A DNA stretch of 64,000 nucleotides. It comes from Planctomycetota bacterium (GTDB taxonomy: Bacteria; Planctomycetota; Phycisphaerae; WQYP01). Numbering within the stretch: the first letter of the stretch is position 1; each line of letters starts with the position of its first letter. This document shows, piece by piece, positions 36,447 to 45,436 of this stretch. A model generated the notes under the pieces. That model searched no databases. It was not told where the DNA came from and saw nothing but the letters and a program-made list of their open reading frames with translations. The stretch is taken from the NCBI GenBank assembly GCA_021818445.1, contig JAKAEB010000001.1, positions 127,773 to 191,772 on the forward strand. The letters run 5' to 3'. A program made the translations under genes and the position numbers.

Positions 36447-37472
36447 ATGCAGAAATTGTTTGGCCAAGCGGCCGTTCGTTCGTTGGTACTGAATTTAAGT
36501 CTCGCACTCGTTTCAGTTTTTGGGCTATGCGGAGCCGCCCCGGCCTCAGCAACGCCGACGAGTGCACCTCTAGCTGATGTGTCGTTTATGCCCATCGGGA
36601 CGACATGGCTGCTGACCTTGCATTTCCATTCGGCTTCCGGGGGTAAATCAGATCAAGATGCCTTTTTCAAAAACACGATTGAACGCCGCCCCGGGTTTCG
36701 CCGCCTGCAAAAGCAAATTGAGAAAGTTTTGGGCGTCAACATCAGCAGTCAAATTAAAACTTGGTGGATATTCGGTACGGCGCATGCACCAAAGGGTGGC
36801 ACGTCGGTCATCGATTCAAGCGTCAGCGCGGGCAAAATCACGGCTCAACTTCAACGCAACGCTGATAAGTCGCGAGATTCTTATGACGGCATCACCATTT
36901 ACCGCATCAATTATCATGCCAAACATCGCAGGGGGCCGGGGTTAGGACCAACATTTGTTGCGGTCGTCAAGCCGGGCATTATTCTCGGATCACTCTCTGA
37001 AAAGTTGCTTGAACAATCGCTGGATTGCCATTTGCGCGTTAAGAAAAGCGTTTCTCCTCACAGTCACCTCTTCAGCGGTTGGAACGGGCATGACTTGCTA
37101 TATTTTTCAGTGGTGCATCTTCAACGCGCCATCGATGCGGCGCAAAATCCATTGATGGTTCCGCCGCAAATTCGCGCCGTCAAATCGATTCACCTCATGG
37201 TGGTGTCTGTTCCCAAAGCCGTCCGAATTCACGGGTATCTGCATATGCTTTCCGCCAAGGCGGCGATTCGATCGGCGGCCCAGCTAAAAGCCCTGAAAAA
37301 ATTGGCGTATCACGCCAATTCAGGAGCCAATGCCACCGATCGCCAGATGGTGCTCGCGGGAGCCATACTGCGATTGAAAATTAATAGCAGCGGACACAAC
37401 GTGCAATTCAATTGGCGTATACCTTACGCACTTCTGCTGCGTCTTGGACCGCCACATAAGCGGGGCGGCTGA
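36447..37472 (+). CDS. Secreted protein of unknown function
   Basis: 341 residues. A classic signal peptide (SLVLNLSLALVSVFGLCG, cleavage likely after ASA) is followed by a soluble domain rich in beta strands and Lys/His. Recognisable stretches are FKNTIERRPGFRRLQKQIEK and PTFVAVVKPGIILGSLSEK, the latter suggesting the value-checking pattern of a planctomycete-type DUF, but I cannot name a family. The ATG at 36447 has GAGGAG 7 bases upstream. The frame extends upstream but without support. It is followed by the siroheme-decarboxylase-like gene after 53 bases. Confidence 0.72.
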   Translation: MQKLFGQAAVRSLVLNLSLALVSVFGLCGAAPASATPTSAPLADVSFMPIGTTWLLTLHFHSASGGKSDQDAFFKNTIERRPGFRRLQKQIEKVLGVNISSQIKTWWIFGTAHAPKGGTSVIDSSVSAGKITAQLQRNADKSRDSYDGITIYRINYHAKHRRGPGLGPTFVAVVKPGIILGSLSEKLLEQSLDCHLRVKKSVSPHSHLFSGWNGHDLLYFSVVHLQRAIDAAQNPLMVPPQIRAVKSIHLMVVSVPKAVRIHGYLHMLSAKAAIRSAAQLKALKKLAYHANSGANATDRQMVLAGAILRLKINSSGHNVQFNWRIPYALLLRLGPPHKRGG

Positions 37473-37512
37473 ATGGCATTACGGGGCGGCAGGAATCTGG
37501 CGCATAATCGGA

Positions 37513-37518
37513 TATACT
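37513..37518 (+). promoter_or_regulatory. -10 box placed for a leaderless transcript
   Basis: TATACT ends 7 bases before the ATG at 37526, where transcription should begin, and no ribosome binding site is present. No convincing -35 was found. This suggests a leaderless mRNA. Confidence 0.4.
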
Positions 37519-37525
37519 TTGCTTT

Positions 37526-38671
37526 ATGGAAACGCAGACGATAGCAGACGCCGTACCAGTTTCAATTTCTGACCCTGTCAACGCCCGCATTCTGGCGGTT
37601 TCGGAAGACCGCATCGGCGGTTTTTCGGCTGATCCCATTGAGGAAATTTCTCGCCTGTCCGGCGTAGAAGCCGACACCGTTATTGAACGCATTGCCGCCA
37701 TGCTGAAAGCTGGCGTTATCCGGCGGGTACGTCAAACCCTGTTGGCGACGAGCCTGGCCGATGGTGCATTGGTGGCGTGGCAAGTACCGGCCGATAAGCT
37801 CAATGACGCATTTGATTTCATGTTCCAGCAGGATCCATTTTCGGGGCATGTTGTCATTCGTTCTACCGACGGTGCCACTGCCGGATCACGTTTCAGGCTC
37901 TGGACAACACTCAAGGTACCGCAGGGATTTTCCATTGCGCGGCACTGCGAATTACTCGCTCGGCTGGTGGGTGCCGAGGCTTTTCAGGTGATGCCCGCCA
38001 AATGCCTTTTCACATTGGGGGTGGGGCACATACGTCGGCGTCAGATTCTACCCGGCAGCATGTCGGAAGAGCCAGCGGTGGTTACCTCGACGGACATCGT
38101 TGAACTTTCGCCCGAACAGTGGGCCGCATTAGTCGTCATAAAAAAAGAGTTTTCTCCTGATGAATTGCAGCGCGACATCTGGGCACCGCGTGCAGCGCTG
38201 GCTGGCTTTTCCAAGGCGGAATTCCTGCGCATTGCCGCCGAACTGGCGGCCAAGGGTGTTATCGGGCGCTTCTCCACATTCCTGGAGCACGTCAAGCCTT
38301 TGCAGACGGGCGAGAAAGTCACGCAATATAACGCGTTGTATCACTGGGCAGTTGCCCCGGGGCGCGAGATTGAAACCGGACGGCAGGTGGGGCGGTTTCA
38401 TATCATGACCCACGCCTACTGGCGCGAGGGCGGGCCGGACTTCGGCAATGTAAATATCATGGGCGTTGCCCACGGCAAGGACAAAGGCCTGCTTTTGGAG
38501 CACAAAAAGGCGATAGATACGCACCTGAGTAACTTAGGAATAGAGGTTTCGTACACAAACGTATTTTGGGGCGGCCGCAGTGAAATAAAACCCAGTGAAT
38601 TTATTCCGTCCGAATATGTGCGGTGGTGTCAACGGTGGAATGTCGATGCAGATGCTATGCGAAAGGCCTAG
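37526..38671 (+). CDS. Fused double-domain siroheme decarboxylase-like protein (AhbA/AhbB, Lrp/AsnC fold)
   Basis: 381 residues made of two copies of an Lrp-like helix-turn-helix plus ferredoxin-like domain, as in AhbA/AhbB or NirDL proteins that decarboxylate siroheme for heme or heme d1. The first half has IGGFSADPIEEISRLSG and HVVIRS followed by FRLWTTL, matching the active-site strand pattern; the second has FHIMTHAYWREGG followed by NIMGVAHG, the equivalent of the family HxYxR and MVHG region. Ahb proteins are usually two separate genes; here they are one. No other heme gene is nearby. An AsnC-type regulator is the alternative, but the catalytic-like residues favour the enzyme. Confidence 0.65.
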   Translation: METQTIADAVPVSISDPVNARILAVSEDRIGGFSADPIEEISRLSGVEADTVIERIAAMLKAGVIRRVRQTLLATSLADGALVAWQVPADKLNDAFDFMFQQDPFSGHVVIRSTDGATAGSRFRLWTTLKVPQGFSIARHCELLARLVGAEAFQVMPAKCLFTLGVGHIRRRQILPGSMSEEPAVVTSTDIVELSPEQWAALVVIKKEFSPDELQRDIWAPRAALAGFSKAEFLRIAAELAAKGVIGRFSTFLEHVKPLQTGEKVTQYNALYHWAVAPGREIETGRQVGRFHIMTHAYWREGGPDFGNVNIMGVAHGKDKGLLLEHKKAIDTHLSNLGIEVSYTNVFWGGRSEIKPSEFIPSEYVRWCQRWNVDADAMRKA

Positions 38672-38704
38672 GACAGCATTTGGTCGTGGAAGGAAAATAG
38701 ACTT

Positions 38705-40042
38705 ATGACCGATCGTGATTTATTAAATGCTATTACCGGTGGTGGCAGCCAGTCCGAGCCGTTTGATATCGACCAGGCAGTGAATGATGCGATGGCCGGA
38801 TTGACAATGGATGATCTGCTTTCGCGTGTGAGCCAGTCGTTGCAGGCTGCTGAACCCGACCTGTCACGCCCTGTGCGTGGCGGCCGTCCAGTGGGTGACA
38901 AAGGATCAGACACTGGAGATAACCGCATCCGGCGCGGGACCGTTGCTGCCATTCGTGGTGGTAATGTTTTTGTTGATCTTGGCGGCAAATCTCAGGGGGT
39001 TTGTCCGCTGGAACAATTTGCGCCCGCTGATATTAATCAACCCGAAGAAGCCGTGCATGTTGGTGAAGAACATGAGTTTGTCTATGCAGGTTACAACTCG
39101 GCGGAAGGCTTGGTGCTTCTTTCCCGACGCGGTTCGGTCAACCATGGCGGCTGGGACGATTTGCACCCCGGTGATGTGGTGGAAGGGCAGGTGACAGGTG
39201 CCAATAAAGGCGGTTTGGAGATCAAAATTAATAACCTGCGAGGGTTTATGCCCGCTGGTCAGGTGGATGTAAAATTTACGCCCGATCTGGCCGTTTTTGT
39301 CGGCGAGCGCATCAAGTGTGAAGTAATTGAGGTGGACCGCGCCGATAAACGCCTGATCGTCAGTCGTCGCAATATAGTCGAGGCGGAACAGGCCATTAAG
39401 CGAACCGAACTGTGGTCGCGCTTGGCCACCGGCCAGATCGTTTCTGGTACAGTCACGCGACTGATGCCTTTTGGTGCATTTGTGGATATAGGCGGTGCGG
39501 AGGGGTTGATCCACGTTTCCGCCATGAGTCATGGCCGGGTGTCTGACCCGTCCAAGATTGTGCAGGTTGGCGATACGGTTCAGGTGATGGTACTCTCGCT
39601 TGATCCGGAAAAGCAGCGGATAGCGCTGGATCTTCGTTATCGTATTGCAGATCCTTGGCAGGAGGCACCGAATCGATATCCAGTCGGCAGTTTCGTAGAC
39701 GGGGTCGTTACCCGCGTGGTTGATTTTGGCGCATTTGTTGAAATTGAGCCGGGCGTTGAAGGGCTTGTGCATATTTCAGAGATATCCAATCGCCGCATCG
39801 GCCATGTACGCGAGGCTGTCGCCGTGGGTGACCGCATCCGGGCCAAGGTGCTAACCATCGACCGCGACAAAAAACGCGTCAGCTTGTCTATCAGTCAGGC
39901 GAATATTCCGACCGCGTCCACCACGGCGGCTGCCAGCGAATCAATTTCTACTGCCGCAGTTCGCGTCAATCAGCCATCGCCATCGGCAACCCATGGAAAT
40001 GCTGCTTCAACGCGCCAGAAGCCATTAAAGGGAGGACTGTAA
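38705..40042 (+). CDS. S1-domain RNA-binding protein (ribosomal protein S1-like)
   Basis: 445 residues with four S1 domains: about 75-145, 155-225, 240-310 and 325-400. Repeated signatures are GGNVFVDLGGKSQG, GGLEIKINNLRGFMP, FGAFVDIGGAEGLIHVS and FGAFVEIEPGVEGLVHIS. The first 70 residues and the Ser/Thr-rich tail are low complexity. It is shorter than the six-domain S1 of proteobacteria but fits S1-type mRNA-binding proteins in other phyla. GGAAGG lies upstream of the ATG. It precedes the ATP synthase operon, which has its own promoter. Confidence 0.87.
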   Translation: MTDRDLLNAITGGGSQSEPFDIDQAVNDAMAGLTMDDLLSRVSQSLQAAEPDLSRPVRGGRPVGDKGSDTGDNRIRRGTVAAIRGGNVFVDLGGKSQGVCPLEQFAPADINQPEEAVHVGEEHEFVYAGYNSAEGLVLLSRRGSVNHGGWDDLHPGDVVEGQVTGANKGGLEIKINNLRGFMPAGQVDVKFTPDLAVFVGERIKCEVIEVDRADKRLIVSRRNIVEAEQAIKRTELWSRLATGQIVSGTVTRLMPFGAFVDIGGAEGLIHVSAMSHGRVSDPSKIVQVGDTVQVMVLSLDPEKQRIALDLRYRIADPWQEAPNRYPVGSFVDGVVTRVVDFGAFVEIEPGVEGLVHISEISNRRIGHVREAVAVGDRIRAKVLTIDRDKKRVSLSISQANIPTASTTAAASESISTAAVRVNQPSPSATHGNAASTRQKPLKGGL

Positions 40043-40083
40043 GCAGAACGTCGACGAATCTGTTTAAAACAGGGCGAAATCGC

Positions 40084-40112
40084 TTGACAAACATTGTGAA
40101 AAATAGTACAAA
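40084..40112 (+). promoter_or_regulatory. Promoter of the ATP synthase operon
   Basis: TTGACA (40084-40089, perfect), 17-base spacer, TACAAA (40107-40112). Predicted transcription start is near 40119. Since this overlaps the first possible start codon (TTG 40084), the first gene must start further down. Confidence 0.65.
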
Positions 40113-40152
40113 GTCGGGGAGTGAGAGTGCTGGGCAACGTGAATCCGGTAAG

Positions 40153-40452
40153 GTGTCCGACACAGAGTCTGGTTCGAATACTGGGAGCATTGCCCCCGAT
40201 GGGGGCGCGATAGGGCGGCTGGAAAAGCATATCGCTCGAAAAGCGGACGAGCGTGCGTTCAGCGGATGGCGAAGGTTGGCGGGGGCGGGCTTTGAGTTTT
40301 TTGGCATTGTGCTGATTTGTGCGTTGGTGGGGATGTGGCTCGACGACAAGTTCAGTCTCGGTGGTATGGGTGCACTGGGTGGCATTGTGGTCGGAGTGGT
40401 GGGTGGAACCTACCTGCAAATCCGCACCATTCTGCAGAACGGTAAAAAGTAG
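40153..40452 (+). CDS. atpZ: AtpZ-like F0F1 ATP synthase assembly protein
   Basis: A small two-helix membrane protein of the F0F1-ATPase Z type. The conserved pattern is AGAGFEFFGIVLICALVGMWLDDK, then GALGGIVVGVVGGTYLQIR, with the Gly-rich helices and the LDD between them. Similar proteins lie first in many atp operons and are thought to help assembly or magnesium/calcium handling. The start is uncertain: the frame is open from 40084, but the operon promoter lies there, so I prefer GTG 40153; the N-terminal 30 residues are low complexity either way. Confidence 0.75.
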   Translation: MSDTESGSNTGSIAPDGGAIGRLEKHIARKADERAFSGWRRLAGAGFEFFGIVLICALVGMWLDDKFSLGGMGALGGIVVGVVGGTYLQIRTILQNGKK

Positions 40453-40461
40453 GCTGTAATC

Positions 40462-40890
40462 GTGGTGCAAGGGAACGAATCCAAATTGATTTCTTCGGCG
40501 CGGCTGCGTCTGAGTCTGCTTGTTTGCCCCGTGATATTGGTGCTCCTCGGAGCGGTTTTGGGAGCTGTGGGATCAGCATTGTTTCGCCACCCTGTTCATC
40601 CGCTTGAACTTAGCGTGGCTGCCCTTATCAGTATTGTGGTTGGCATATTTGCGGTTTTGCCCATGGTGATCATGATCGGTCGCGGCGGCATTATTCTGCT
40701 GCGATGTGCGACCGTGGCCAACATGGCGCGACTTGTAGGCACCATGATCGGTGGGCTGCTAGCGGTGGTACTTCTGCCTAAGGATGCTCATAAGATGGCG
40801 CTGATCGTCTGGTTGATTGGCTTCTATTTTCTGTTGCTGATTGGCGAGAGTGTGGTCTCTTCGTGGGTGATGAAGCATTCGCGTCTTTAA
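40462..40890 (+). CDS. atpI: AtpI-like ATP synthase membrane protein
   Basis: 142 residues with four hydrophobic helices (LLVCPVILVLLGAVLGAVG, LISIVVGIFAVLPMVIMI, MARLVGTMIGGLLAVVLL, MALIVWLIGFYFLLLIGESVV). Length, topology and place between atpZ and atpB fit ATP synthase protein I, a c-ring assembly helper, though sequence identity in this family is always low. GTG start 10 bases after atpZ. The gap to atpB (40891-41029) is structured. Confidence 0.68.
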   Translation: MVQGNESKLISSARLRLSLLVCPVILVLLGAVLGAVGSALFRHPVHPLELSVAALISIVVGIFAVLPMVIMIGRGGIILLRCATVANMARLVGTMIGGLLAVVLLPKDAHKMALIVWLIGFYFLLLIGESVVSSWVMKHSRL

Positions 40891-40954
40891 TCGTGCCGTG
40901 CAGATTCCATTTGCCGTGTGCAGTATTTGACGCTATGCGATAGTTGGGTTAAAA

Positions 40955-40995
40955 CCTCAAACCCTGCGTGTTTGAGGGCGGTTCTGGCGGACCGC
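40955..40995 (+). promoter_or_regulatory. Two hairpins in the leader of atpB
   Basis: CCTCAAAC/GTTTGAGG (8 bp, 7-base loop) at 40955-40977 is followed at once by GCGGT/ACCGC at 40978-40995. They lie between atpI and atpB inside the operon and may tune expression or mRNA stability. No T-run follows. Confidence 0.45.
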
Positions 40996-41029
40996 TGAAA
41001 ACCCAGGGGAAAAAGAAATTCGAGTTGCT

Positions 41030-42016
41030 ATGATCTCCGGTTATGCTGCCGAAGCCTTTAAGATGCCTTTTGTGGCGGTTAATGTCCTTAACGGAACCGT
41101 CCCGCATAATATTTTTTCCCAACCTCTTTTCGACCTCTTCGGACAGAAAACTTATTTCACAAGCCACATACTGATGCTGCTTTTGTCGGCGGGTTTGATG
41201 CTGACCATTTTTCCGTATATGGCACGGAAATTGGAAACCGATCCGGTACCCACCGGGGCCCGCAATTTTTTTGAGGCCATGCTGGTATTTCTCAAGCAGG
41301 AAACATTTGATCCCATGCTGGGAAAGTGGTCCGATGTATTTACGCCATACCTCTGGACTGCATTTTTCTTCATTCTTTTTGCCAATCTGCTCGGCATGAT
41401 CCCGGTTGACGAAATAGTTCAGATCATCAATCGTGGCTTTGGTCTTCACATTCCGGAATTCTGGGGCGGTGCGACCGGCGATCTCACGGTCACCGCCACA
41501 TTGGCAATCTGTACGTTTCTTACTGTGCATGTGACCGGCATTGGTGAATTTATTCGCAATGCCCGTTACCCGCATCAGCACGCAGGTCATAAACACGATC
41601 AACATGGGGCTGATTCCGCCACGCAAGGCCATGGAGCGCAGCCGGAGCGATCTCTGCCGGTTGCCATCGTTGTGGGGTTTGTGAAATATCTCGCACATCT
41701 GGTTCCACCCGGCGTGCCGCTGGTGCTTTGGCCGCTGATGTTTGTTCTTGAACTCATGGGTACCTTTGTAAAACCCTTGGCCCTTTGCATGCGGTTGTTC
41801 GCTGTGATGATGTCGGGTCCACTGGTTGTGGCCGTGCTGGTAAGCATTGTTTTCGCCCTTGGTGGCATTCTGATACGCGGCGTTGCCGGGCTACCGGTTA
41901 TTTTATTCGGAACGGCATTTGAAACGCTTCATCTTCTGGAGGCATTTCTCCAGGCGTATATTTTCACGCTGCTTAGCGCGGCGTATATCGCAGAGGCGGT
42001 TGCGACCGAACATTAA
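41030..42016 (+). CDS. atpB: ATP synthase F0 subunit a
   Basis: Forms the ion half-channels beside the c-ring. The essential Arg is in VKPLALCMRLFAVMMSG; the usual following GN is AV here. The TM5 region AFLQAYIFTLLSAAYIAEA fits the family. An unusual loop of about 30 residues between membrane segments is rich in His (seven within RYPHQHAGHKHDQHG and beyond) and is absent from standard subunits. No strong ribosome binding site is seen before the ATG. 328 residues. Confidence 0.92.
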   Translation: MISGYAAEAFKMPFVAVNVLNGTVPHNIFSQPLFDLFGQKTYFTSHILMLLLSAGLMLTIFPYMARKLETDPVPTGARNFFEAMLVFLKQETFDPMLGKWSDVFTPYLWTAFFFILFANLLGMIPVDEIVQIINRGFGLHIPEFWGGATGDLTVTATLAICTFLTVHVTGIGEFIRNARYPHQHAGHKHDQHGADSATQGHGAQPERSLPVAIVVGFVKYLAHLVPPGVPLVLWPLMFVLELMGTFVKPLALCMRLFAVMMSGPLVVAVLVSIVFALGGILIRGVAGLPVILFGTAFETLHLLEAFLQAYIFTLLSAAYIAEAVATEH

Positions 42017-42077
42017 TATCGACGAGGCGTGGTGCCGTCGAAGGACATAGTTTGTTTAACCCCCTAAGGAGTTGTTT

Positions 42078-42380
42078 ATGGATGCCGCAGCGGCGACACA
42101 AGTTTCACATGTAATCGTGCATTCCACTGATTCGATGGGCTCTCTGGTCAAGTCAATTGAAATTGCCGGCGCGCTGATCGGTGCAGGCGCAGGCGTTGCG
42201 GGTGCCGGAGCGGGCGTCGGTGCCATCGGCCAGGGTATGTGCGAAGCATCAGCCCGCCAGCCGGAACTCATCAACATGATCCGTACCCAGTTCTTTTTGG
42301 CCGCAGCCATCATTGAGGGTTTTACCTTCCTGTTGCTGGTTCTGGCAATGATTGTGTTAATCCGCAATGGCGGTCTCTAA
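42078..42380 (+). CDS. atpE: ATP synthase F0 subunit c
   Basis: The rotor ring protein, 100 residues, two helices. The first has a long Gly/Ala repeat (GAGAGVAGAGAGVGAIGQG) needed for tight ring packing, then the conserved loop ARQPE. The ion-binding Glu is in AAAIIEGFTFLLL. The residue after Glu is Gly, not Ser as in typical sodium-type rings, which suggests proton use. ATG 42078 has AAGGAG 6 bases upstream; a TTG at 42072 is less likely. The first 28 residues form an extra hydrophilic N-terminus. Confidence 0.95.
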   Translation: MDAAAATQVSHVIVHSTDSMGSLVKSIEIAGALIGAGAGVAGAGAGVGAIGQGMCEASARQPELINMIRTQFFLAAAIIEGFTFLLLVLAMIVLIRNGGL

Positions 42381-42464
42381 AAGCTGGGCGTCCGAAAGCG
42401 GTGTGGCCTTGCCCGCTCCGGGATGTCCGGCTGGGCATTAACAGTAAACTATTTGGAATCCAGT

Positions 42465-43094
42465 ATGCGTAGTGTGCTCAAATACAGTCTTCAACAGTCG
42501 ATGGCAGCCCGGTGGGCGGTCCCCGCTGCGGCGGTGATTGTCTCGCTGGCTGGCGCGTCAATGGCGTACGCATCCGGCGGCAGCAAGTCTTCACAGGAAG
42601 GCGCTTCGCTTATGTCGATTCAAGTCGGCATGGCGCTGATTACCCTGATCATCTTCATTCTGCTTATAACGCTGCTGGGAAAATTTGCATGGCGACCTCT
42701 GATCACCGGGCTTAAACGCCGTGAGGATGCCATCCGTGAAAGCATACGGGCGGCCGCTGAAGCTGAAGCTCAGGTTGAACAGACGCGCAAAAATCTGGAA
42801 GAGAAAATCGCCGAAGTTCAGCGGCAGGCGTCCATGCAGTTGCAGCAGGCCAAGGCGGACGCCGCCAAGGCAGCCGAATTGATACGCCAGCATGCCGAGG
42901 CGGAATCACGGGCCATCAAAGATCAGGCCATTCGTGATATTCAAAGTGCCAAGCAGCAGGCCCTTTCAGAAATTGCCGAGCAATCGGTCGAATTGAGCCT
43001 GCGCATGGCTGGAAAAATTCTCGCCCGCAATCTCACCGTGGAAGATCAGCATCGTCTCGTTGAGGAAACGGTTTCGGAGTTAGCACGCAGTTGA
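42465..43094 (+). CDS. atpF: ATP synthase F0 subunit b with signal-like N-terminus
   Basis: The stator stalk subunit, about 209 residues. One membrane helix (LMSIQVGMALITLIIFILLI) leads into the family motif WRPLITGLKRREDAIRESI and a long Ala/Gln/Lys-rich coiled coil. In front of the helix there is an extra leader that looks like a signal peptide (VPAAAVIVSLAGASMAYASG). This extra segment is known from some planctomycete-type b subunits. Start could also be ATG 42423. Confidence 0.9.
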   Translation: MRSVLKYSLQQSMAARWAVPAAAVIVSLAGASMAYASGGSKSSQEGASLMSIQVGMALITLIIFILLITLLGKFAWRPLITGLKRREDAIRESIRAAAEAEAQVEQTRKNLEEKIAEVQRQASMQLQQAKADAAKAAELIRQHAEAESRAIKDQAIRDIQSAKQQALSEIAEQSVELSLRMAGKILARNLTVEDQHRLVEETVSELARS

Positions 43095-43162
43095 CCGGGC
43101 CGCCGCTGGCGGGCGGCGCTCGGCAAATTTGCCCGATTGGCAAAAATGGACAAGGTAATGGT

Positions 43163-43762
43163 ATGAGTCATGAATCCACCAGAACAGCATCGATTGCAGC
43201 GGTTTACGCCGTTGCGCTCTATGACGCCGCTACCGCTGCCGGTGCGATCAATGATGTCATCAGTGATGTGGCGGCCGTGGCGGATTTAGCCCATAAGCAG
43301 GCTGAATTAGGAGAATTTCTTCGGTCGCCGGCCGTCAGCAGTGAACAGAAAATGCAGGTGTTGGAACGTTCCATCGGACCATTTCTCAATGATCTGACGC
43401 TCTCAACATTGCGCGCGATGGCACAGCGGGATCGACTGGACATATTAACAGAATTTATTCGGGAAATGGAAATATTGCACCGCAAGCGGCGGGGGCGTCT
43501 GCTGGTTGACGCCATGACACCCAAACCTCTTACGGCCGAAGAGATTCAGCACATTGAGAAGGTCTTGAGCGAAAAATATCATGCCCAAGTCGCTCTGAAT
43601 ATAATTTCCGCCCCGAATCTTATCGGTGGTATACAACTGAAGATCGGTGATACGTTTGTCGACGGCTCGGTTCGCCAGAAACTTTTTGATATGACCCGTC
43701 GCATCAGGCATGGTGTACTGACCGACGTGGCTGCTGATTCGCAACGGATGGTTCAGGCTTGA
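43163..43762 (+). CDS. atpH: ATP synthase F1 subunit delta
   Basis: Links the stator b to the F1 head. 199 residues, OSCP/delta family: N-terminal helical bundle (AAVYAVALYDAATAAGAI, FLRSPAVSSEQKMQVL) and the C-terminal signature LIGGIQLKIGDTFVDGSVR. ATG 43163 has AAGG 7 bases upstream; the frame runs back to 43091 but that stretch is not conserved. Follows atpF by 68 bases. Confidence 0.93.
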   Translation: MSHESTRTASIAAVYAVALYDAATAAGAINDVISDVAAVADLAHKQAELGEFLRSPAVSSEQKMQVLERSIGPFLNDLTLSTLRAMAQRDRLDILTEFIREMEILHRKRRGRLLVDAMTPKPLTAEEIQHIEKVLSEKYHAQVALNIISAPNLIGGIQLKIGDTFVDGSVRQKLFDMTRRIRHGVLTDVAADSQRMVQA

Positions 43763-43813
43763 TGCTCGCCGTCTGAAGGCGCAAAAGTCTAAAATTACGG
43801 AAGGTGCTTAATA

Positions 43814-45424
43814 ATGAAGTTCAAAGTCGATGAGATAGCTGCGGTCATCCAACGCGAAATCAGCAATTATAAGGATCAGTTGGATGTGTCGCAGACGGGG
43901 CGCGTGATTGATGTTGGTGATGGTATCGCCCACATCTACGGGCTTAATCGGGCTATGGCCGGCGAGATGTTGGAATTTCCCAACGGCATCTTTGGCCAGG
44001 TTTTTAATCTGGAGGAAGAAACGGTTGGTGCCGTTATTTTTGGCGACTATGCCGAGATTAAAGAGGGCGACGTTGTCAAAGCCACGGGCCGACTGCTGTC
44101 CGTGCCCGTCGGTTCTTCACTTTTAGGCCGTGTGGTTAATCCGCTTGGAGAGCCCATCGATGGAGGGGCCGCGATTGAGACCGACGAACGGCGTCTCGTT
44201 GATATCATTGCACCGGGAATCGCCGACCGTCAACCTGTTAAGGAACCTCTTCAGACCGGCATCAAAGCCATCGATTCCATGATTCCGATTGGCCGGGGCC
44301 AGCGCGAATTGATTATCGGTGACCGTAAAACGGGAAAGACCGCCGTTGCAGTTGATACGATTATCAACCAGAAAAAATTCTTCGGCACCCCGGATGAAGT
44401 AATCTGCGTATATGTGGCGATCGGCCAGAAAGAATCGACCGTCGCCGGCGTTGTCGATATGCTGCGGCGCAGCGGCGCGATGGATTACACCATCGTCGTC
44501 AATGCCAGTGCTGCCTGCAGCGCACCGCTGCAATACATTGCACCCTACGCCGCTTGTGCCATGGCGGAATATTTCATGTGGAAAGGAAAGGCAACTCTGT
44601 GCGTCTACGATGACCTTTCCAAGCAGGCACAGGCGTACCGCCAACTGTCCCTTCTGCTGCGACGCCCGCCGGGTCGCGAGGCATATCCCGGCGACGTGTT
44701 TTATCTCCACAGCCGACTTCTCGAACGCGCCTGTAAATTATCGAAAGAAAATGGTGCCGGTTCCCTCACGGCGTTGCCCATTATCGAGACGCAGGAAGGT
44801 GAGGTATCCGCTTATATCCCCACTAATGTAATTAGTATCACCGATGGCCAGATTTATCTCGAGCCTGATCTTTTCTACGCTGGTGTCCGGCCTGCCATCA
44901 ATGTCGGTATTTCGGTCAGTCGCGTGGGCGGGTCCGCCCAGATCAAAGCCATGAAGCATAAAAAAGTTGCTGCATCGCTCCGTCTGGATCTTGCATCCTA
45001 CCGGGCCTTGGAGGCCTTCACGCAGATTGGTACTGATCTGGACTCTGCCACCCAGAAGCAATTGGATCGTGGGGCCCGTATGGTCGAGGTGCTCAAACAG
45101 CCCCAGTACCAACCGATGGAAGTAGTCGATCAGATCGCCGTGATCTACGCTGCCACACAGGGGTATATTGACAACGTGGCCGTGAAAGATGTGCAGCAGT
45201 GGGAAAATGGTTTTGTCGATTACTGGAAAACATCCGGCGAAGCCGTGCGAAAAGACCTTATGGCCAAGCGCGAGCTTACGGACGATCTGGAGCGGCGGTT
45301 GATCGAGGTTATTAAAAATTTCACTAATGTCACGCCGCTGAACCGTAAAAAACTTGACGGGCTGCTTGGTAAGGCACCAACCGCAACCGCCGCCGAACCC
45401 CGGCAGCCGGAGGCGGCCCGCTGA
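43814..45424 (+). CDS. atpA: ATP synthase F1 subunit alpha
   Basis: Non-catalytic nucleotide-binding subunit, 536 residues. P-loop GDRKTGKTA, the Arg finger region [13 protein letters not shown], and the signature [16 protein letters not shown]. The domain order (beta barrel, nucleotide-binding, helical C-terminus) is complete. GGAAGGTG precedes the ATG. The C-terminal end has a short Ala/Pro-rich tail. Gene order a-c-b-delta-alpha-gamma-beta is standard. Confidence 0.98.
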   Translation: MKFKVDEIAAVIQREISNYKDQLDVSQTGRVIDVGDGIAHIYGLNRAMAGEMLEFPNGIFGQVFNLEEETVGAVIFGDYAEIKEGDVVKATGRLLSVPVGSSLLGRVVNPLGEPIDGGAAIETDERRLVDIIAPGIADRQPVKEPLQTGIKAIDSMIPIGRGQRELIIGDRKTGKTAVAVDTIINQKKFFGTPDEVICVYVAIGQKESTVAGVVDMLRRSGAMDYTIVVNASAACSAPLQYIAPYAACAMAEYFMWKGKATLCVYDDLSKQAQAYRQLSLLLRRPPGREAYPGDVFYLHSRLLERACKLSKENGAGSLTALPIIETQEGEVSAYIPTNVISITDGQIYLEPDLFYAGVRPAINVGISVSRVGGSAQIKAMKHKKVAASLRLDLASYRALEAFTQIGTDLDSATQKQLDRGARMVEVLKQPQYQPMEVVDQIAVIYAATQGYIDNVAVKDVQQWENGFVDYWKTSGEAVRKDLMAKRELTDDLERRLIEVIKNFTNVTPLNRKKLDGLLGKAPTATAAEPRQPEAAR

Positions 45425-45436
45425 CGGCGATCACTT

